Origin: Sorangium sp051521495
GTDB taxonomy: Bacteria; Myxococcota_A; Polyangia; Polyangiales; Polyangiaceae
Assembly: GCF_051521495.1 (NCBI RefSeq)
Contig: NZ_CP150355.1
Span: 806,001 to 870,000 of the forward strand
Direction of reading: 5' to 3'
Length of the DNA stretch: 64,000 bases
Positions 44,432 through 53,790 of this stretch are shown here, piece after piece. The notes beneath the pieces were generated by a model. That model saw only the letters and a program-made list of their open reading frames with translations, did no database searches and had not been told where the DNA came from. The position numbers and the translations under genes were made by a program. Position 1 is the first letter of the stretch. Every line of letters begins with the position of its first letter.

Positions 44432-46194
44432 CCAGCGTCGAGCTCGTTCTCGCGATCGTCAAGATCCTCATCGTCATCATGTTCCTGCTGAACATGGCGG
44501 CGATCGCCACCTGGGCCGACAGGCGCCAGGGCGCGATGGTGCAGGACCGCGTCGGCCCGAACCGGGCGGTCGTCTACCTGCCGTCCCTGATCGTGCGGGG
44601 CATCGTGTTCTTCCCGCCGGCGCTGCTCGCGGCGCTCTCCGTGTTCACGGCGACGCGCCAGACGTCCGCGCCGATCGCGGCCGAGACGATGGTGGTCGCC
44701 GCGCAGTTCGCGGTGGCCGTGGCGTGGCTCGGCCTGATCGTGTTCTGCGCGTCGGCCCGCAGCGGCGGCCCGATCAACCCGGCCGAGGAGGCGCTCGCCC
44801 GCGTCGAGCCCCGCAACATCTTCTACGGGGGCGTCATGGCCCACGTCGCGGTCTTCTTCGTGACGCAGGCGGTCCCGCTCTCGGCGGCGCCCGTCGTCGC
44901 GCGGATCGCGTGCGTGCTGCTCGGCGCGCTGCTCCTCGTGACGGGCGCCTACGCGGCCCTGCGCGTGCCCGAGGGCAAGGTTCCCCTGCGGCTCCTCGGC
45001 ACGCTCCACGCCGCCGCCGACGCGATCAAGATGATCTGGAAGGAGGACTTCATCCCGAAGAACGCCGACCGGCTCCTCCACTCGCTCGCGCCGCTGCTCG
45101 CGATGTTCCCGGCGCTGGTGACGTTCGCGGTCATCCCGTTCGGCGACAAGCTCTGCTTCGAGGACAACGGCGACGGGGTCTTCGGCTTCGGCGACCTCCC
45201 GCTGCTCAAGCGGACGGTCGATCAGGCGTTCACGTGCAGCGGCCACGTCGTGAACCTCCAGGTCGCCGACCTCAACGTCGGCATCCTCTACATCTTCGCG
45301 ATGGCGGGCACCGGCATCATCGGCGCCGCGCTCGCCGGCTGGGCGAGCGACAACAAGTTCTCGCTGCTCGGCGGCCTGCGCGCCGCGAGCCAGATGGTCA
45401 GCTACGAGGTCGCGATGGGCCTCAGCATCGTCGGGCTCTTCATCATCTACGGCAGCGTCCGGCTCGGCGACATGGTCCAGTGGCAGGCCGAGCACGCGTG
45501 GGGGATCTTCGTCCAGCCGCTCGCGTTCGTCCTGTTCCTCGCGGCCCTCGCGGCCGAGACGAAGCGCATCCCGTTCGATCAGCCCGAGGGCGAGAGCGAG
45601 ATCGTCGCCGGCTACTTCGTCGAGTACTCCGGGATGAAGTTCGGCATGTTCATGACGGGCGAGTACGTGGAGCTCATCACGTCGAGCGCGCTCCTCGTCA
45701 CGCTCTTCTTCGGCGGCTACCACCTGCCGTTCCTGGACCGCGACGGCATCAACATCGCCTTCGGCGACACGACGCTGTTCCAGTACAAGATGACCCACTT
45801 CGCCGTGAGCCTGACCTACGTGCTCGCGTTCTTCGGCAAGACGATCCTCATGACGTGGGTGCAGGTCTTCTTCCGCTGGACGCTGCCGCGCTTCCGGTAC
45901 GACCAGGTGATGCGGCTCGGGTGGACGAAGCTCCTGCCGCTCACGCTCGTCAACATGATGGTCACGGGCATCGTCGTGCTGGCCGTCGATTCGGCGCCCG
46001 CGGGGCTCCGTGACGGTCTCCAGGTCGCGGGCGACATCACCCACGCGGTCGTCGCCCTGGGCGGGTTCGCGGCGGTCGTGGCGCTGATCGCCGGCCTCCT
46101 CGAGCCGGTCGAGCGCCAGCGCATCGTCAACTCCACCTCTTCCCGGTTCGCGGCCGCGGCGGGGGGCACCAAGGCGTCGCCGCAGCAGGCGTAG
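44428..46194 (+). CDS. nuoH: NADH-quinone oxidoreductase subunit H with a large N-terminal insertion
   Basis: This 588-aa membrane subunit is much longer than E. coli NuoH (325 aa). The start is typical (ATWADRRQGAMVQDRVGPNR), but the quinone-site helix LHAAADAIKMIWKEDFIP comes about 145 residues later instead of about 10. The insertion (about 48-190) contains three or four hydrophobic helices. A further hydrophilic stretch (about 240-265, FEDNGDGVFGFGDLP) follows. Downstream hallmarks (AAETKRIPFDQPEGESEIVA, FVEYSGMKFGMF) are intact, so function is probably kept. ATG 44428 overlaps the nuoG stop. Confidence 0.92.
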   Translation: MTSVELVLAIVKILIVIMFLLNMAAIATWADRRQGAMVQDRVGPNRAVVYLPSLIVRGIVFFPPALLAALSVFTATRQTSAPIAAETMVVAAQFAVAVAWLGLIVFCASARSGGPINPAEEALARVEPRNIFYGGVMAHVAVFFVTQAVPLSAAPVVARIACVLLGALLLVTGAYAALRVPEGKVPLRLLGTLHAAADAIKMIWKEDFIPKNADRLLHSLAPLLAMFPALVTFAVIPFGDKLCFEDNGDGVFGFGDLPLLKRTVDQAFTCSGHVVNLQVADLNVGILYIFAMAGTGIIGAALAGWASDNKFSLLGGLRAASQMVSYEVAMGLSIVGLFIIYGSVRLGDMVQWQAEHAWGIFVQPLAFVLFLAALAAETKRIPFDQPEGESEIVAGYFVEYSGMKFGMFMTGEYVELITSSALLVTLFFGGYHLPFLDRDGINIAFGDTTLFQYKMTHFAVSLTYVLAFFGKTILMTWVQVFFRWTLPRFRYDQVMRLGWTKLLPLTLVNMMVTGIVVLAVDSAPAGLRDGLQVAGDITHAVVALGGFAAVVALIAGLLEPVERQRIVNSTSSRFAAAAGGTKASPQQA

Positions 46195-46205
46195 AGGAGG
46201 ATCCC

Positions 46206-46880
46206 ATGGCGAGAGCTACCCCCAGCAACACGTGGACGAAGCCGGCCGGCAGGCCGATCGCTGGCAAGCCGATCCCGCGCCCCTCCCGGAGCGCCGACGT
46301 GCAGGCCTACATCCCCGAGATGGTCAAGGGCCTGGGGATCACGATGAAGCACTTCTTCAAGAACACGAAGGAGATGGTGCTCGGCCAGAAGCCCGACCCG
46401 GTGCTGAACGCGCTCGAGCCGGGCGTCACGACGATCAGCTACCCCGAGGAGAAGCGCCCCTACCCGGAGCGCTTCCGGGGCATCCACCGGCTCACGCTGC
46501 GCGAGGACAACTCGCCCCGCTGCGTCGCGTGCCTCTGCTGCTCGACGGCGTGCCCGGCCCAGTGCATCGCGATCGAGCCGGCCGAGTACCCCGAGGGCGA
46601 TCGGCGGCACGGCTACGAGCGGTACCCGGGCAGCTTCGTCATCGACGAGCTCCGCTGCATCTTCTGCGGCTTCTGCGTCGAGGCGTGCCCCGTGGACGCC
46701 ATCCGGATGGACACCGGCCTCCACGCGGTGCCCTACGACTCGCGCGAGCAGTTCATCTACAAGCGCGAGCTCCTCATGAGCCTCTCCGATCGCTCGGGCT
46801 CGCGGCTGACGGCGAACACGCGCCACGAGCCGGGCGACCCGACGCACCCTGGCCTGACGCGCGACCACGCGGATCACTGA
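46206..46880 (+). CDS. nuoI: NADH-quinone oxidoreductase subunit I
   Basis: This 224-aa ferredoxin-like subunit carries clusters N6a and N6b through two 8-Fe type motifs, CVACLCCSTACP and CIFCGFCVEACP. It connects NuoG to NuoB. The N-terminus has a basic, Pro-rich extension of about 35 residues. It starts 11 bp after nuoH with GAGGAGG upstream, and is the last gene of the cluster; no nuoJ follows in the 227-bp gap before gatB. Confidence 0.96.
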   Translation: MARATPSNTWTKPAGRPIAGKPIPRPSRSADVQAYIPEMVKGLGITMKHFFKNTKEMVLGQKPDPVLNALEPGVTTISYPEEKRPYPERFRGIHRLTLREDNSPRCVACLCCSTACPAQCIAIEPAEYPEGDRRHGYERYPGSFVIDELRCIFCGFCVEACPVDAIRMDTGLHAVPYDSREQFIYKRELLMSLSDRSGSRLTANTRHEPGDPTHPGLTRDHADH

Positions 46881-47107
46881 GCCGGTCATGCGCGCGGGTG
46901 GGGGGACGCGCCCTGCCTGCCCCGCGGAGCCGGCGCGCTCGCGCCCCCTACGCGCTCCCGCCCCCTGCTGACACCGACCACGCGCCGAAGCCGGCGCGGT
47001 CCTGCCCCCGTCACCCGTCACCGCTGCTGCCGCTGCTCAACACGACGCGCTCGTCCTCGGGCATCTCGCCTCTCGTCCGGGCGAGGTTCTGCTAGATAGG
47101 GCGGGCC

Positions 47108-48565
47108 ATGGCGACGACGTACGGCTCCTTCGAGGCGGTCATCGGGCTCGAGGTCCACGCGCAGCTCCTCACCCGGACCAAGGCGTTCTGCGGCTGCGCG
47201 ACCAGCTTCGGCGACCCGCCGAACACGCACACGTGCCCGGTCTGCCTCGGTCTCCCGGGGGCGCTCCCGGTCCTGAACCGCGAGGCCGTCCGGATGGCGG
47301 TGAGCGCCGCGCTCGCGCTCGGCTGCGCCATCCAGGAGAACAGCGTCTTCGCGAGGAAGAACTACTTCTACCCGGACCTGCCGAAGGGCTTCCAGATCAG
47401 CCAGTTCGATCGGCCGCTCGCGCTGCGCGGTCAGCTCGAGATCGAGACCGAGGCGGGCAAGACGCGGGCGGGGATCACGCGCGTCCACATGGAGGAGGAC
47501 GCCGGCAAGAACGTCCACGGCATCGGCGGCCTGTCGGTCGTCGATCTCAACCGCGCCGGCACGCCGCTCATCGAGATCGTCGGCGAGCCCGACCTCCGCT
47601 CGGGCGCCGAGGCGGCCGAGTACCTGAAGCGCCTGCGCGAGATCCTGATGTTCATCGGCGTGAACGACGGCAACCTCGAGCAGGGCAGCTTCCGCTGCGA
47701 CGCCAACGTCTCGGTGCGCAGGGTGGGGGAGACGAAGCTCGGCACGCGGACGGAGCTCAAGAACATCAACTCGTTCCGCTTCGTCGCCGAGGCGATCGAC
47801 CTCGAGATCCGGCGGCAGATCGCGCTCATCGAGCAGGGCGGCCGCGTCCGGCAGCAGACCCGCGGGTACAACGCCGAGAAGAAGGAGACGTACCTCCTCC
47901 GCGACAAGGAGAACGAGTCCGGCTACCGCTACTTCCCCGAGCCGGATCTGCCGCCGCTCGTGGTGGACGAGGCGTTCCTCGCCGACGTGCGCGGCGCGCT
48001 CCCGGAGCCGCCGGTCGACAAGCGGCGCCGCTTCACCGAGTCGCTCGGCCTCACGCCGTACGCGGCGTCGGTCCTGACCGGCCACCCGCAGATCGCGGCG
48101 TTCTTCGAGGAGGCCGCGCGCCTCCACGGCGACGCCGTGAAGGTCGCGAACTTCGTCCAGGGCGAGGTGCTGCGCGACACCCGGACGACGGGGCTCTCCG
48201 CGACGTTCCCTGTCACCCCGGCGCAGGTGGCCGCGCTGCTGCGCCTCGTGGACGAGGGCGCGATCAGCGGCAAGCAGGCCAAGGAGGTGTACATGGAGAT
48301 GGCCGGCACGGACCGCGCGCCCGGCGACATCGTCCGCGACAAGGGCATGGCCGTGATGAGCGACGCCGCCGCGATCGAGGCGGTCGCCGCGTCGGTCATC
48401 GCCGCGAACGAGAAGCAGGCGGCGGCGTACCGCGGCGGAAAGACCGCGCTGTTCGGCTTCTTCGTCGGTCAGATCATGAAGCGGACGGGCGGCAGCGCGA
48501 ACCCCGCGGTCGTGAACGACGTGCTGAAGCGACTGCTGGACGGAGCTCCCGCCACGGGCGCGTGA
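47108..48565 (+). CDS. gatB: Aspartyl/glutamyl-tRNA(Asn/Gln) amidotransferase subunit B
   Basis: This 485-aa subunit of GatCAB converts misacylated Glu-tRNA-Gln and Asp-tRNA-Asn. Hallmarks are IGLEVHAQLLTRTKAFCGC, a Zn site (CGC then CPVC), FYPDLPKGFQISQFD, ITRVHMEEDAGKN and LNRAGTPLIEIV. The C-terminal helical and YqeY-like region ends normally. A -10-like TAGATA at 47093 would put the transcript start within about 3 nt of ATG 47108, and no ribosome site is visible, so the mRNA may be leaderless. gatA and gatC are not in the window. Confidence 0.97.
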   Translation: MATTYGSFEAVIGLEVHAQLLTRTKAFCGCATSFGDPPNTHTCPVCLGLPGALPVLNREAVRMAVSAALALGCAIQENSVFARKNYFYPDLPKGFQISQFDRPLALRGQLEIETEAGKTRAGITRVHMEEDAGKNVHGIGGLSVVDLNRAGTPLIEIVGEPDLRSGAEAAEYLKRLREILMFIGVNDGNLEQGSFRCDANVSVRRVGETKLGTRTELKNINSFRFVAEAIDLEIRRQIALIEQGGRVRQQTRGYNAEKKETYLLRDKENESGYRYFPEPDLPPLVVDEAFLADVRGALPEPPVDKRRRFTESLGLTPYAASVLTGHPQIAAFFEEAARLHGDAVKVANFVQGEVLRDTRTTGLSATFPVTPAQVAALLRLVDEGAISGKQAKEVYMEMAGTDRAPGDIVRDKGMAVMSDAAAIEAVAASVIAANEKQAAAYRGGKTALFGFFVGQIMKRTGGSANPAVVNDVLKRLLDGAPATGA

Positions 48566-48724
48566 CGGAGCTTTCTCCGCGCGCAAGCGTGAAATAGGGT
48601 AGCGCCGGCAGGCGCTCTCGCTGCGCGGTCCGGGGCGCGACCGGCGCCTCCGCCTCGCAGCAGCCTTGGTTGAACGATCCCCCCGCCCTCCGATCGCCCC
48701 GAGCGGGCAGGACTTCCGACACGC

Positions 48725-49549
48725 ATGGTCAGCGCTCGTCCCCTCGACGCCCTCCGCTTCCCCCTTCGCACGGCCGGCTTCGTCGGCCTCACCTTCGGCA
48801 TGTACGGCCTGCTCGAGATCGACACCGCGATCTCGCGCGCGGCCGACCGCGAGGTGGTCCTGCACACATGGATGCGCCGGTACGGGCGCGCGCTCCTGAA
48901 GCTGTACGGCCTCGACGTGCGTGCGGGCGGTCTCTACGGCGGTGAGCCCGCGGGCGATCCGGCGGGCGCCGGGTACTGCCCGGGCCGCGATTCTGCGGGG
49001 CTCGGGCGGCTGTTCGTGATGAACCACCGCTCCGCGCTCGACATCATGGTCACGCTCGCCTTCTTCGAGGCCACCGTCGTGAGCCGGGCCGACCTCGCCG
49101 GATGGCCGGTCATCGGCATGGCGGCGCGCCGCGTCGGAACGCTGTTCGTCGACCGATCCAGCAAGCGCAGCGGCTCCGCGGTCGTGCAGGCGATGTGCGC
49201 CGCGCTCACGAGCGGCCGTGGTGTGATGGTCTACCCCGAGGGGACCACGTTCTCGGGAGACGAGGTGCGGCCGTTCCGCGCGGGCGGCTTCACCGCGGCG
49301 TGCCGCGTCGGCGCGGAGATCGTCCCTGTCGGGCTTGTCTACGGCGGCGCCGAGTCGTCCTACGTCGACGAGTCGTTCACGGCGCACATGGCCCGGGTGA
49401 GCCGTACGCGACGTATCCCCGTGGCGCTCGAGGTCGGCGCGCCCATCGCCACGGTAGGCCAGGACGTCGGCGAGGTGCGCGACGAGTCGCACCGCGCCGT
49501 CCAGGCGCTCGTCGATCGCGCCCGCGCGCGGCTCGCCGCCGACGGTTAG
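48725..49549 (+). CDS. 1-acylglycerol-3-phosphate O-acyltransferase-like (PlsC family)
   Basis: This 274-aa membrane-associated acyltransferase has the block I motif NHRSALD (H101-x4-D106), block II around FVDRSSKRSG and block III VYPEGTTFSG, followed by VPVGLVYGG. One N-terminal hydrophobic segment (about 15-32) anchors it. It probably acylates lysophosphatidate or a related lipid. ATG 48725 follows a GGGCAGGA-rich stretch. It stands alone between gatB and the hybrid kinase. Confidence 0.9.
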   Translation: MVSARPLDALRFPLRTAGFVGLTFGMYGLLEIDTAISRAADREVVLHTWMRRYGRALLKLYGLDVRAGGLYGGEPAGDPAGAGYCPGRDSAGLGRLFVMNHRSALDIMVTLAFFEATVVSRADLAGWPVIGMAARRVGTLFVDRSSKRSGSAVVQAMCAALTSGRGVMVYPEGTTFSGDEVRPFRAGGFTAACRVGAEIVPVGLVYGGAESSYVDESFTAHMARVSRTRRIPVALEVGAPIATVGQDVGEVRDESHRAVQALVDRARARLAADG

Positions 49550-49600
49550 CCGCCGCGCTCTCTCCTGCGCCGCTGGCTTCTGCGATCGGCCCTCGCTACG

Positions 49601-52600
49601 ATGCGGGCCGCCGGCGACCCCATGGAGCGTGAAGGCAACCCTAGCGAGACCGCCCTGACATGGCAGGTCCTGAAGCCGCCCCGCGGAGGGGCGATCCATA
49701 ATGAGCTGATGTTCCTGGCGGACGCGAGCGAACAGCTCACCGGATCGCTTGACCCTCATACGATCCTCGAGCGGCTCGCGCGTCTGTCGGTGCCCTACAT
49801 GGCCGACTGGTGCACCGTCGACCTCATCGAGCGCGGCACCGCGGACGCCATGGGCCTCGTCGGCTCCGTGCCGCCGCCGCCCCCCGACGACGATCCCACC
49901 TTCGCGGCCGGGGAGAGCGCGGCCGACGCGGCGCCCCCGGTGGGCATCTATGCGGCCCGGCGCCAGCGTGCCGCGGCGGACTCCGACCCGGCGGGCTCTG
50001 GCCGCGCGGGGCAGGCGGGCGCGGCGCGGCAGAGGTTCTGCCGTGTCGCCGCGAGGCACGTGAACCCCGAGCGCGAGGGGCTCCTGCGCGCGATCTCGCC
50101 CGACGCCGAGGAGCGCCTCGGCATCGCCAAGGTGATGCACAGCGGCGAGTCCGAGCTCTTGCACGAGCTCGATCGCGACCACAGCGACGAGGCCGCCGAG
50201 CGCGCCGCCGCGCTGGAGCAGCTTGGCACGCGGTCGGCGATGGCGGTGCCGCTCATCGCGCGCGGCCGCAAGCTCGGCGTGCTGTCGTTCGGCGTCTCCG
50301 AGTCGAACCGCATCTACTCCGCGGACGACCTCGTGCTCGCGGCCGAGCTCGCGCACCGCGTGGCGCTGGCGCTCGACAACGCCTACCTCTACCGGAAGGC
50401 GGAGGAGGCGCGCCACGCCGCGGAGCGGAGCGCGGACCGGGCCGCATGGCTCTTCGCGGTGACGGCCGCGCTGTCCGACGCGATCACGCCGCCCGCGGTG
50501 CTCCGCGTGCTCGCGAGCGACGTCGTCGCGGCCGCAGGCGCGATGACGGGCGTGGTGGCGCTGCGCGCCGGGCTCGGCGGCGAGCTCGAGACGGTGCGCT
50601 CGACGGGCTACCTCGAGGCGCAGATCGCGCGGTTCAAGACCTTCGACCTCGGCGCCGAGCTGCCGCTCGCGCGGGCGGTCTTGGAGCGGCAGCCGATCTT
50701 CCTCGAGTCGGACGAGCGCTTCGGCGAGTTCGAGCCGGGCTTCGCGTCGTGCTGCGCCGCGACGGGCGAGCGCGCGTACGCCGCGATCCCGCTCTTCCTC
50801 GAGGGGCGCGTGCTCGGCGCCGTGGGGTTCGGGTTCTCGTCGCCGCAGTCGTTCTCCGAGGACGATCGGGCGTTCATGCTCGCGCTGGTCCAGCAGAGCG
50901 CGCAGGCGCTCGAGCGGGCGCGCCTCTCCGCGCTGCAGACGGAGGAGGCCATGCACCTCTCGCACGAGGTGCTGAAGCAGATGCCCGAGGCCATCCTCGT
51001 CACGGACGTCGAGGGCAACATCCGGTACTGGATGGGCGAGGCCGAGTCGATCTTCGGCTACCTGTCCGAGGAGATCATCGGCAAGAGCATGGCGCTCCTC
51101 CACCGCGAGGACGTCCGCGAGGAGACCACGGCCCGGATCCTCCAGCAGATCGAGGACGCGCGCACCTTCGTCGGCGAGGTCCCGTGCGTGCGGCGGGACG
51201 GCTCCGAGGTGCCGATCGAGATCACGGCGTACGCGGTCCACGACCAGGAGGGTCGTCCGCTGTTCCTGGTCGGCATCCACCGCGACATCACCGATCGCAA
51301 GCGGGCCGAGGAGGAGCGCGCCCGGCTGATCCGGGTGCAGGCGGCGCGGGCCGAGGCCGAGGAGGCGGCGCGGCGGTTCGCGTTCCTGGCCGAGCTCAGC
51401 ACGGCGCTCGCCGCGTCGCTGGACTTCACGGCGACGCTCCAGTCGCTCGCGCGGCTCGCCTTGCCCGTGCTCGCCGATTTCTGCCTGGTCGACATCGACG
51501 ACGGCCTCGGCCTGCGCCACGTCGCGGCCGCGCACGTGAGCCCGCTGAAGGAGCCGCTGCTCCGGTACTTCCACCCGAGCCGGGTCGACGGCGAGCCGGG
51601 CCCCGTGGCGCGCGTGCTGCGGACGGGCCGGTCGGAGCTCTACGCGGACGTCCGCGGGGACGTGCTGCTGCACGAGGCGATGACGAGCGAGGAGGCCACG
51701 GCCAACCGGACGCTCGCGCCGCTCTCGTACCTCGTGGTGGCGCTCCGCGCGCGCGGGCGGATCCTCGGCGCGATCTCGCTCGTGTCGTCGGAGTCGGGCC
51801 GGTTCTTCGAGCGGTCCGACGTCGCCTTCGCGGAGGAGGTCGCGCACCGGGCCGCGCTCGCGCTCGACAACGCGCGCCTGTACCGCGAGGTGCAGGACGC
51901 CAACCGGCTGAAGGACGAGTTCCTCGGGACCGTGTCGCACGAGCTGCGGACGCCGCTCAACGCGATCCTCGGCTGGGCGAGGATGATGCAGGCGGGCTCG
52001 CTCGATCGGGTCGCGGAGACGCGGGCGCTGTCGGCCGTCGAGCGCAACGCCGAGCACCAGGTGACGCTCATCGACGAGCTGCTCGACGCGTCGCAGGTCG
52101 TGACGGGCACGCTGAAGATCGAGCGGCTCGCGGTGGAGCTGACGCTGCCTGTGCAGACGGCGGTCGAGTCGATCCTCCCCTCGGCCGCGGGCAAGGGCGT
52201 GGCGATCGAGACCAAGCTCGATCCGGAGGGCGTGTTCGTGGAGGGCGACCCTGCGCGGCTCCAGCAGGTCGTGTGGCACCTGCTCTCGAACGCGGTGAAG
52301 TTCGCGCGCCCTGGCGGGCTCGTGCAGGTGCAGCTCTCGCAGGACGAGCGCTTCGCCGAGGTCAGGGTGACCGACGACGGGGAGGGCATCTCCGCGGACT
52401 CGCTCCCGCACGTCTTCGAGCGCTTCCGGCAGGAGGACAACAGCGGCGCGCGCCGGCACGGGGGCCTCGGGCTGGGGCTGTCGATCGTGCGGCACATCGT
52501 CGGGCTGCACGGCGGCATGGTGCGCGTGACGAGCCCCGGGCCCGGGCGCGGGACGACGTGCACGGTGCAGCTGCCGCTCTCGACGGGCGCCACGGCGACG

Positions 52601-53053
52601 GCGCTCACGAACGCCGGCATCGCGCCCGACCCGCGCAACCCGTTCCCGCGGCTCACCGGCGTGCGCGTGCTCATCGCGGACGACGACCCCGACACGCTGG
52701 CGATGCTCTCGGCGGTGCTACGGCGCTGCGGGGCCGAGGTCAGCACGGCGACGTCGAGCAACGAGGCGCTCAAGCTGCTGGAGACGTCGGAGCCGGCGCT
52801 GCTCGTGGTCGACATCGGGATGCCGGGGGAGGACGGCTACTCGCTGATCCGGCGGGTGCGGGATCTCCTGCCGCGCAAGGTGGGGCGCACGCCGGCGCTG
52901 GCGCTGACGCCGTACGCGCGGACCGAGGACCGGGTGCGGGCGCTCGCGGCCGGCTACCAGATGCACGTGCCCAAGCCGATCGAGCCGATCGAGCTGGCGG
53001 CGGCGGTGAAGTGCCTGGCGACCGGGCTGGGGCCCTGGTCCCGGGAAGAGTGA
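49601..53053 (+). CDS. Hybrid sensor histidine kinase, GAF-GAF-PAS-GAF-HisKA-HATPase-REC
   Basis: This 1150-aa protein has no transmembrane segment and is probably cytosolic. The order is GAF 1 (about 35-265, interrupted by a disordered Pro/Ala/Arg insert), GAF 2 (about 285-440), PAS/PAC (about 455-570), GAF 3 (about 595-760), HisKA with His780 (VSHELRTPLN), HATPase (HLLSNAVKF, VTDDGEGI, GLGLGLSIV) and a C-terminal receiver with Asp1071 (LLVVDIGMPG) and Lys in HVPKPIEP. It should autophosphorylate and pass phosphate internally. No separate output gene is nearby. ATG 49601 or 49622 may be the start; neither has a clear ribosome site. Confidence 0.92.
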   Translation: MRAAGDPMEREGNPSETALTWQVLKPPRGGAIHNELMFLADASEQLTGSLDPHTILERLARLSVPYMADWCTVDLIERGTADAMGLVGSVPPPPPDDDPTFAAGESAADAAPPVGIYAARRQRAAADSDPAGSGRAGQAGAARQRFCRVAARHVNPEREGLLRAISPDAEERLGIAKVMHSGESELLHELDRDHSDEAAERAAALEQLGTRSAMAVPLIARGRKLGVLSFGVSESNRIYSADDLVLAAELAHRVALALDNAYLYRKAEEARHAAERSADRAAWLFAVTAALSDAITPPAVLRVLASDVVAAAGAMTGVVALRAGLGGELETVRSTGYLEAQIARFKTFDLGAELPLARAVLERQPIFLESDERFGEFEPGFASCCAATGERAYAAIPLFLEGRVLGAVGFGFSSPQSFSEDDRAFMLALVQQSAQALERARLSALQTEEAMHLSHEVLKQMPEAILVTDVEGNIRYWMGEAESIFGYLSEEIIGKSMALLHREDVREETTARILQQIEDARTFVGEVPCVRRDGSEVPIEITAYAVHDQEGRPLFLVGIHRDITDRKRAEEERARLIRVQAARAEAEEAARRFAFLAELSTALAASLDFTATLQSLARLALPVLADFCLVDIDDGLGLRHVAAAHVSPLKEPLLRYFHPSRVDGEPGPVARVLRTGRSELYADVRGDVLLHEAMTSEEATANRTLAPLSYLVVALRARGRILGAISLVSSESGRFFERSDVAFAEEVAHRAALALDNARLYREVQDANRLKDEFLGTVSHELRTPLNAILGWARMMQAGSLDRVAETRALSAVERNAEHQVTLIDELLDASQVVTGTLKIERLAVELTLPVQTAVESILPSAAGKGVAIETKLDPEGVFVEGDPARLQQVVWHLLSNAVKFARPGGLVQVQLSQDERFAEVRVTDDGEGISADSLPHVFERFRQEDNSGARRHGGLGLGLSIVRHIVGLHGGMVRVTSPGPGRGTTCTVQLPLSTGATATALTNAGIAPDPRNPFPRLTGVRVLIADDDPDTLAMLSAVLRRCGAEVSTATSSNEALKLLETSEPALLVVDIGMPGEDGYSLIRRVRDLLPRKVGRTPALALTPYARTEDRVRALAAGYQMHVPKPIEPIELAAAVKCLATGLGPWSREE

Positions 53054-53076
53054 GTGACGGAGGATCCGGAGGGCAC

Positions 53077-53323
53077 GCGCCGGGGTGGGGGTGTGCGCGG
53101 CAGCGCGCGGGGGGCGCTGGCCATCCGCCAAGACGGGGGCGGGGGAGCTTGCGCATGAAACACCGCCCGGCATGTCTCACTTCGGGCCTTGCCCTCTGAG
53201 ACGTTCCGTCGCGCGCCACACAAGGCGCGCCTGGGACGTGGAGCCTGCTGGGTCCTTATGGCACCTCGTTCGGTGCTCCAGCGCGCCCCCCGCGCGCTGC
53301 CGCGCACACCCCCACCCCGGCGC
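53077..53323. repeat. Long inverted repeat (arms about 44-46 bp) with 157-bp spacer
   Basis: The left arm 53077-53120 and right arm 53278-53323 are complementary apart from a 2-nt insertion. A further perfect hairpin GCGCGCC/GGCGCGC (53211-53230) sits near the centre. The left arm begins 24 bp after the hybrid kinase stop. I found no flanking target duplication. It may be an RNA stem, a dispersed repeat or a remnant of a mobile element. TGGCACCTCGTTCGG at 53260 is sigma-54-like but lacks the -12 GC. Confidence 0.75.
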
Positions 53324-53432
53324 TCACCGCCTTGGCCTCCTGGGAGAAGAATTCGGAGGGACGAGTATTGCCGACGCGATCTGTGAACGCGTTGTCCACT
53401 ACGCGCACCTGGTGACACGCCGCGGGGAGTCG

Positions 53433-53546
53433 ATGCGAAAGAAGAAGGCGGTGGCTCCCGAGAAAAACCTGACCGCGCTTGTCGCTATGCTCCGGAATGA
53501 GCCGTCACATTCGTGGGAATACGCATTCCGCGGCGTCACGCGGTGA
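53433..53546 (+). CDS. Possible 37-aa small protein
   Basis: ATG 53433 follows GGGGAG at short spacing and reads MRKKKAVAPEKNLTALVAML, then RNEPSHSWEYAFRGVTR. The composition is less Arg/Ala-biased than shadow frames here, and local G+C is lower. No family is recognised. It could be a remnant of a longer gene. Confidence 0.25.
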   Translation: MRKKKAVAPEKNLTALVAMLRNEPSHSWEYAFRGVTR

Positions 53547-53790
53547 TCGACGAGATCGACGAGATCGACGAGGCGACGGGCACGTGCGGGCGCTGGCGAC
53601 AGCACCCGTCCCAGACCTCGATGAACGGCGTAGAGAGCCTGCGAATCAACTCTTTTCTTGAGGCACCAGTACTCGGCATTGGTCGATTCTCTTCTGCTCG
53701 GCTGATTTTCGATCTCGCGGATGTGGCTCTGGGGACCTCGACACGCTCCGCGGTCTCGGGCATGATCAAGGCCAATCACGTCGTCTCCCT

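Noticed and set aside
43786..46044. Minus-strand 752-codon frame opposite nuoG and nuoH
   Set aside because: It is a shadow of conserved complex I genes; Arg/Glu/His-rich without domains.
47018..52510. Minus-strand open frame of 1830 codons opposite gatB, the acyltransferase and the hybrid kinase
   Set aside because: It is antisense to three well-recognised genes and its product is Arg/Glu/Leu/His-rich without motifs, the usual shadow in high-G+C DNA.
53260..53275. Third sigma-54 promoter near a C6-loop hairpin (53278-53298)
   Set aside because: TGGCAC is present but the -12 GC is GG, no T-tract follows the hairpin, and the hairpin belongs to the long inverted repeat.
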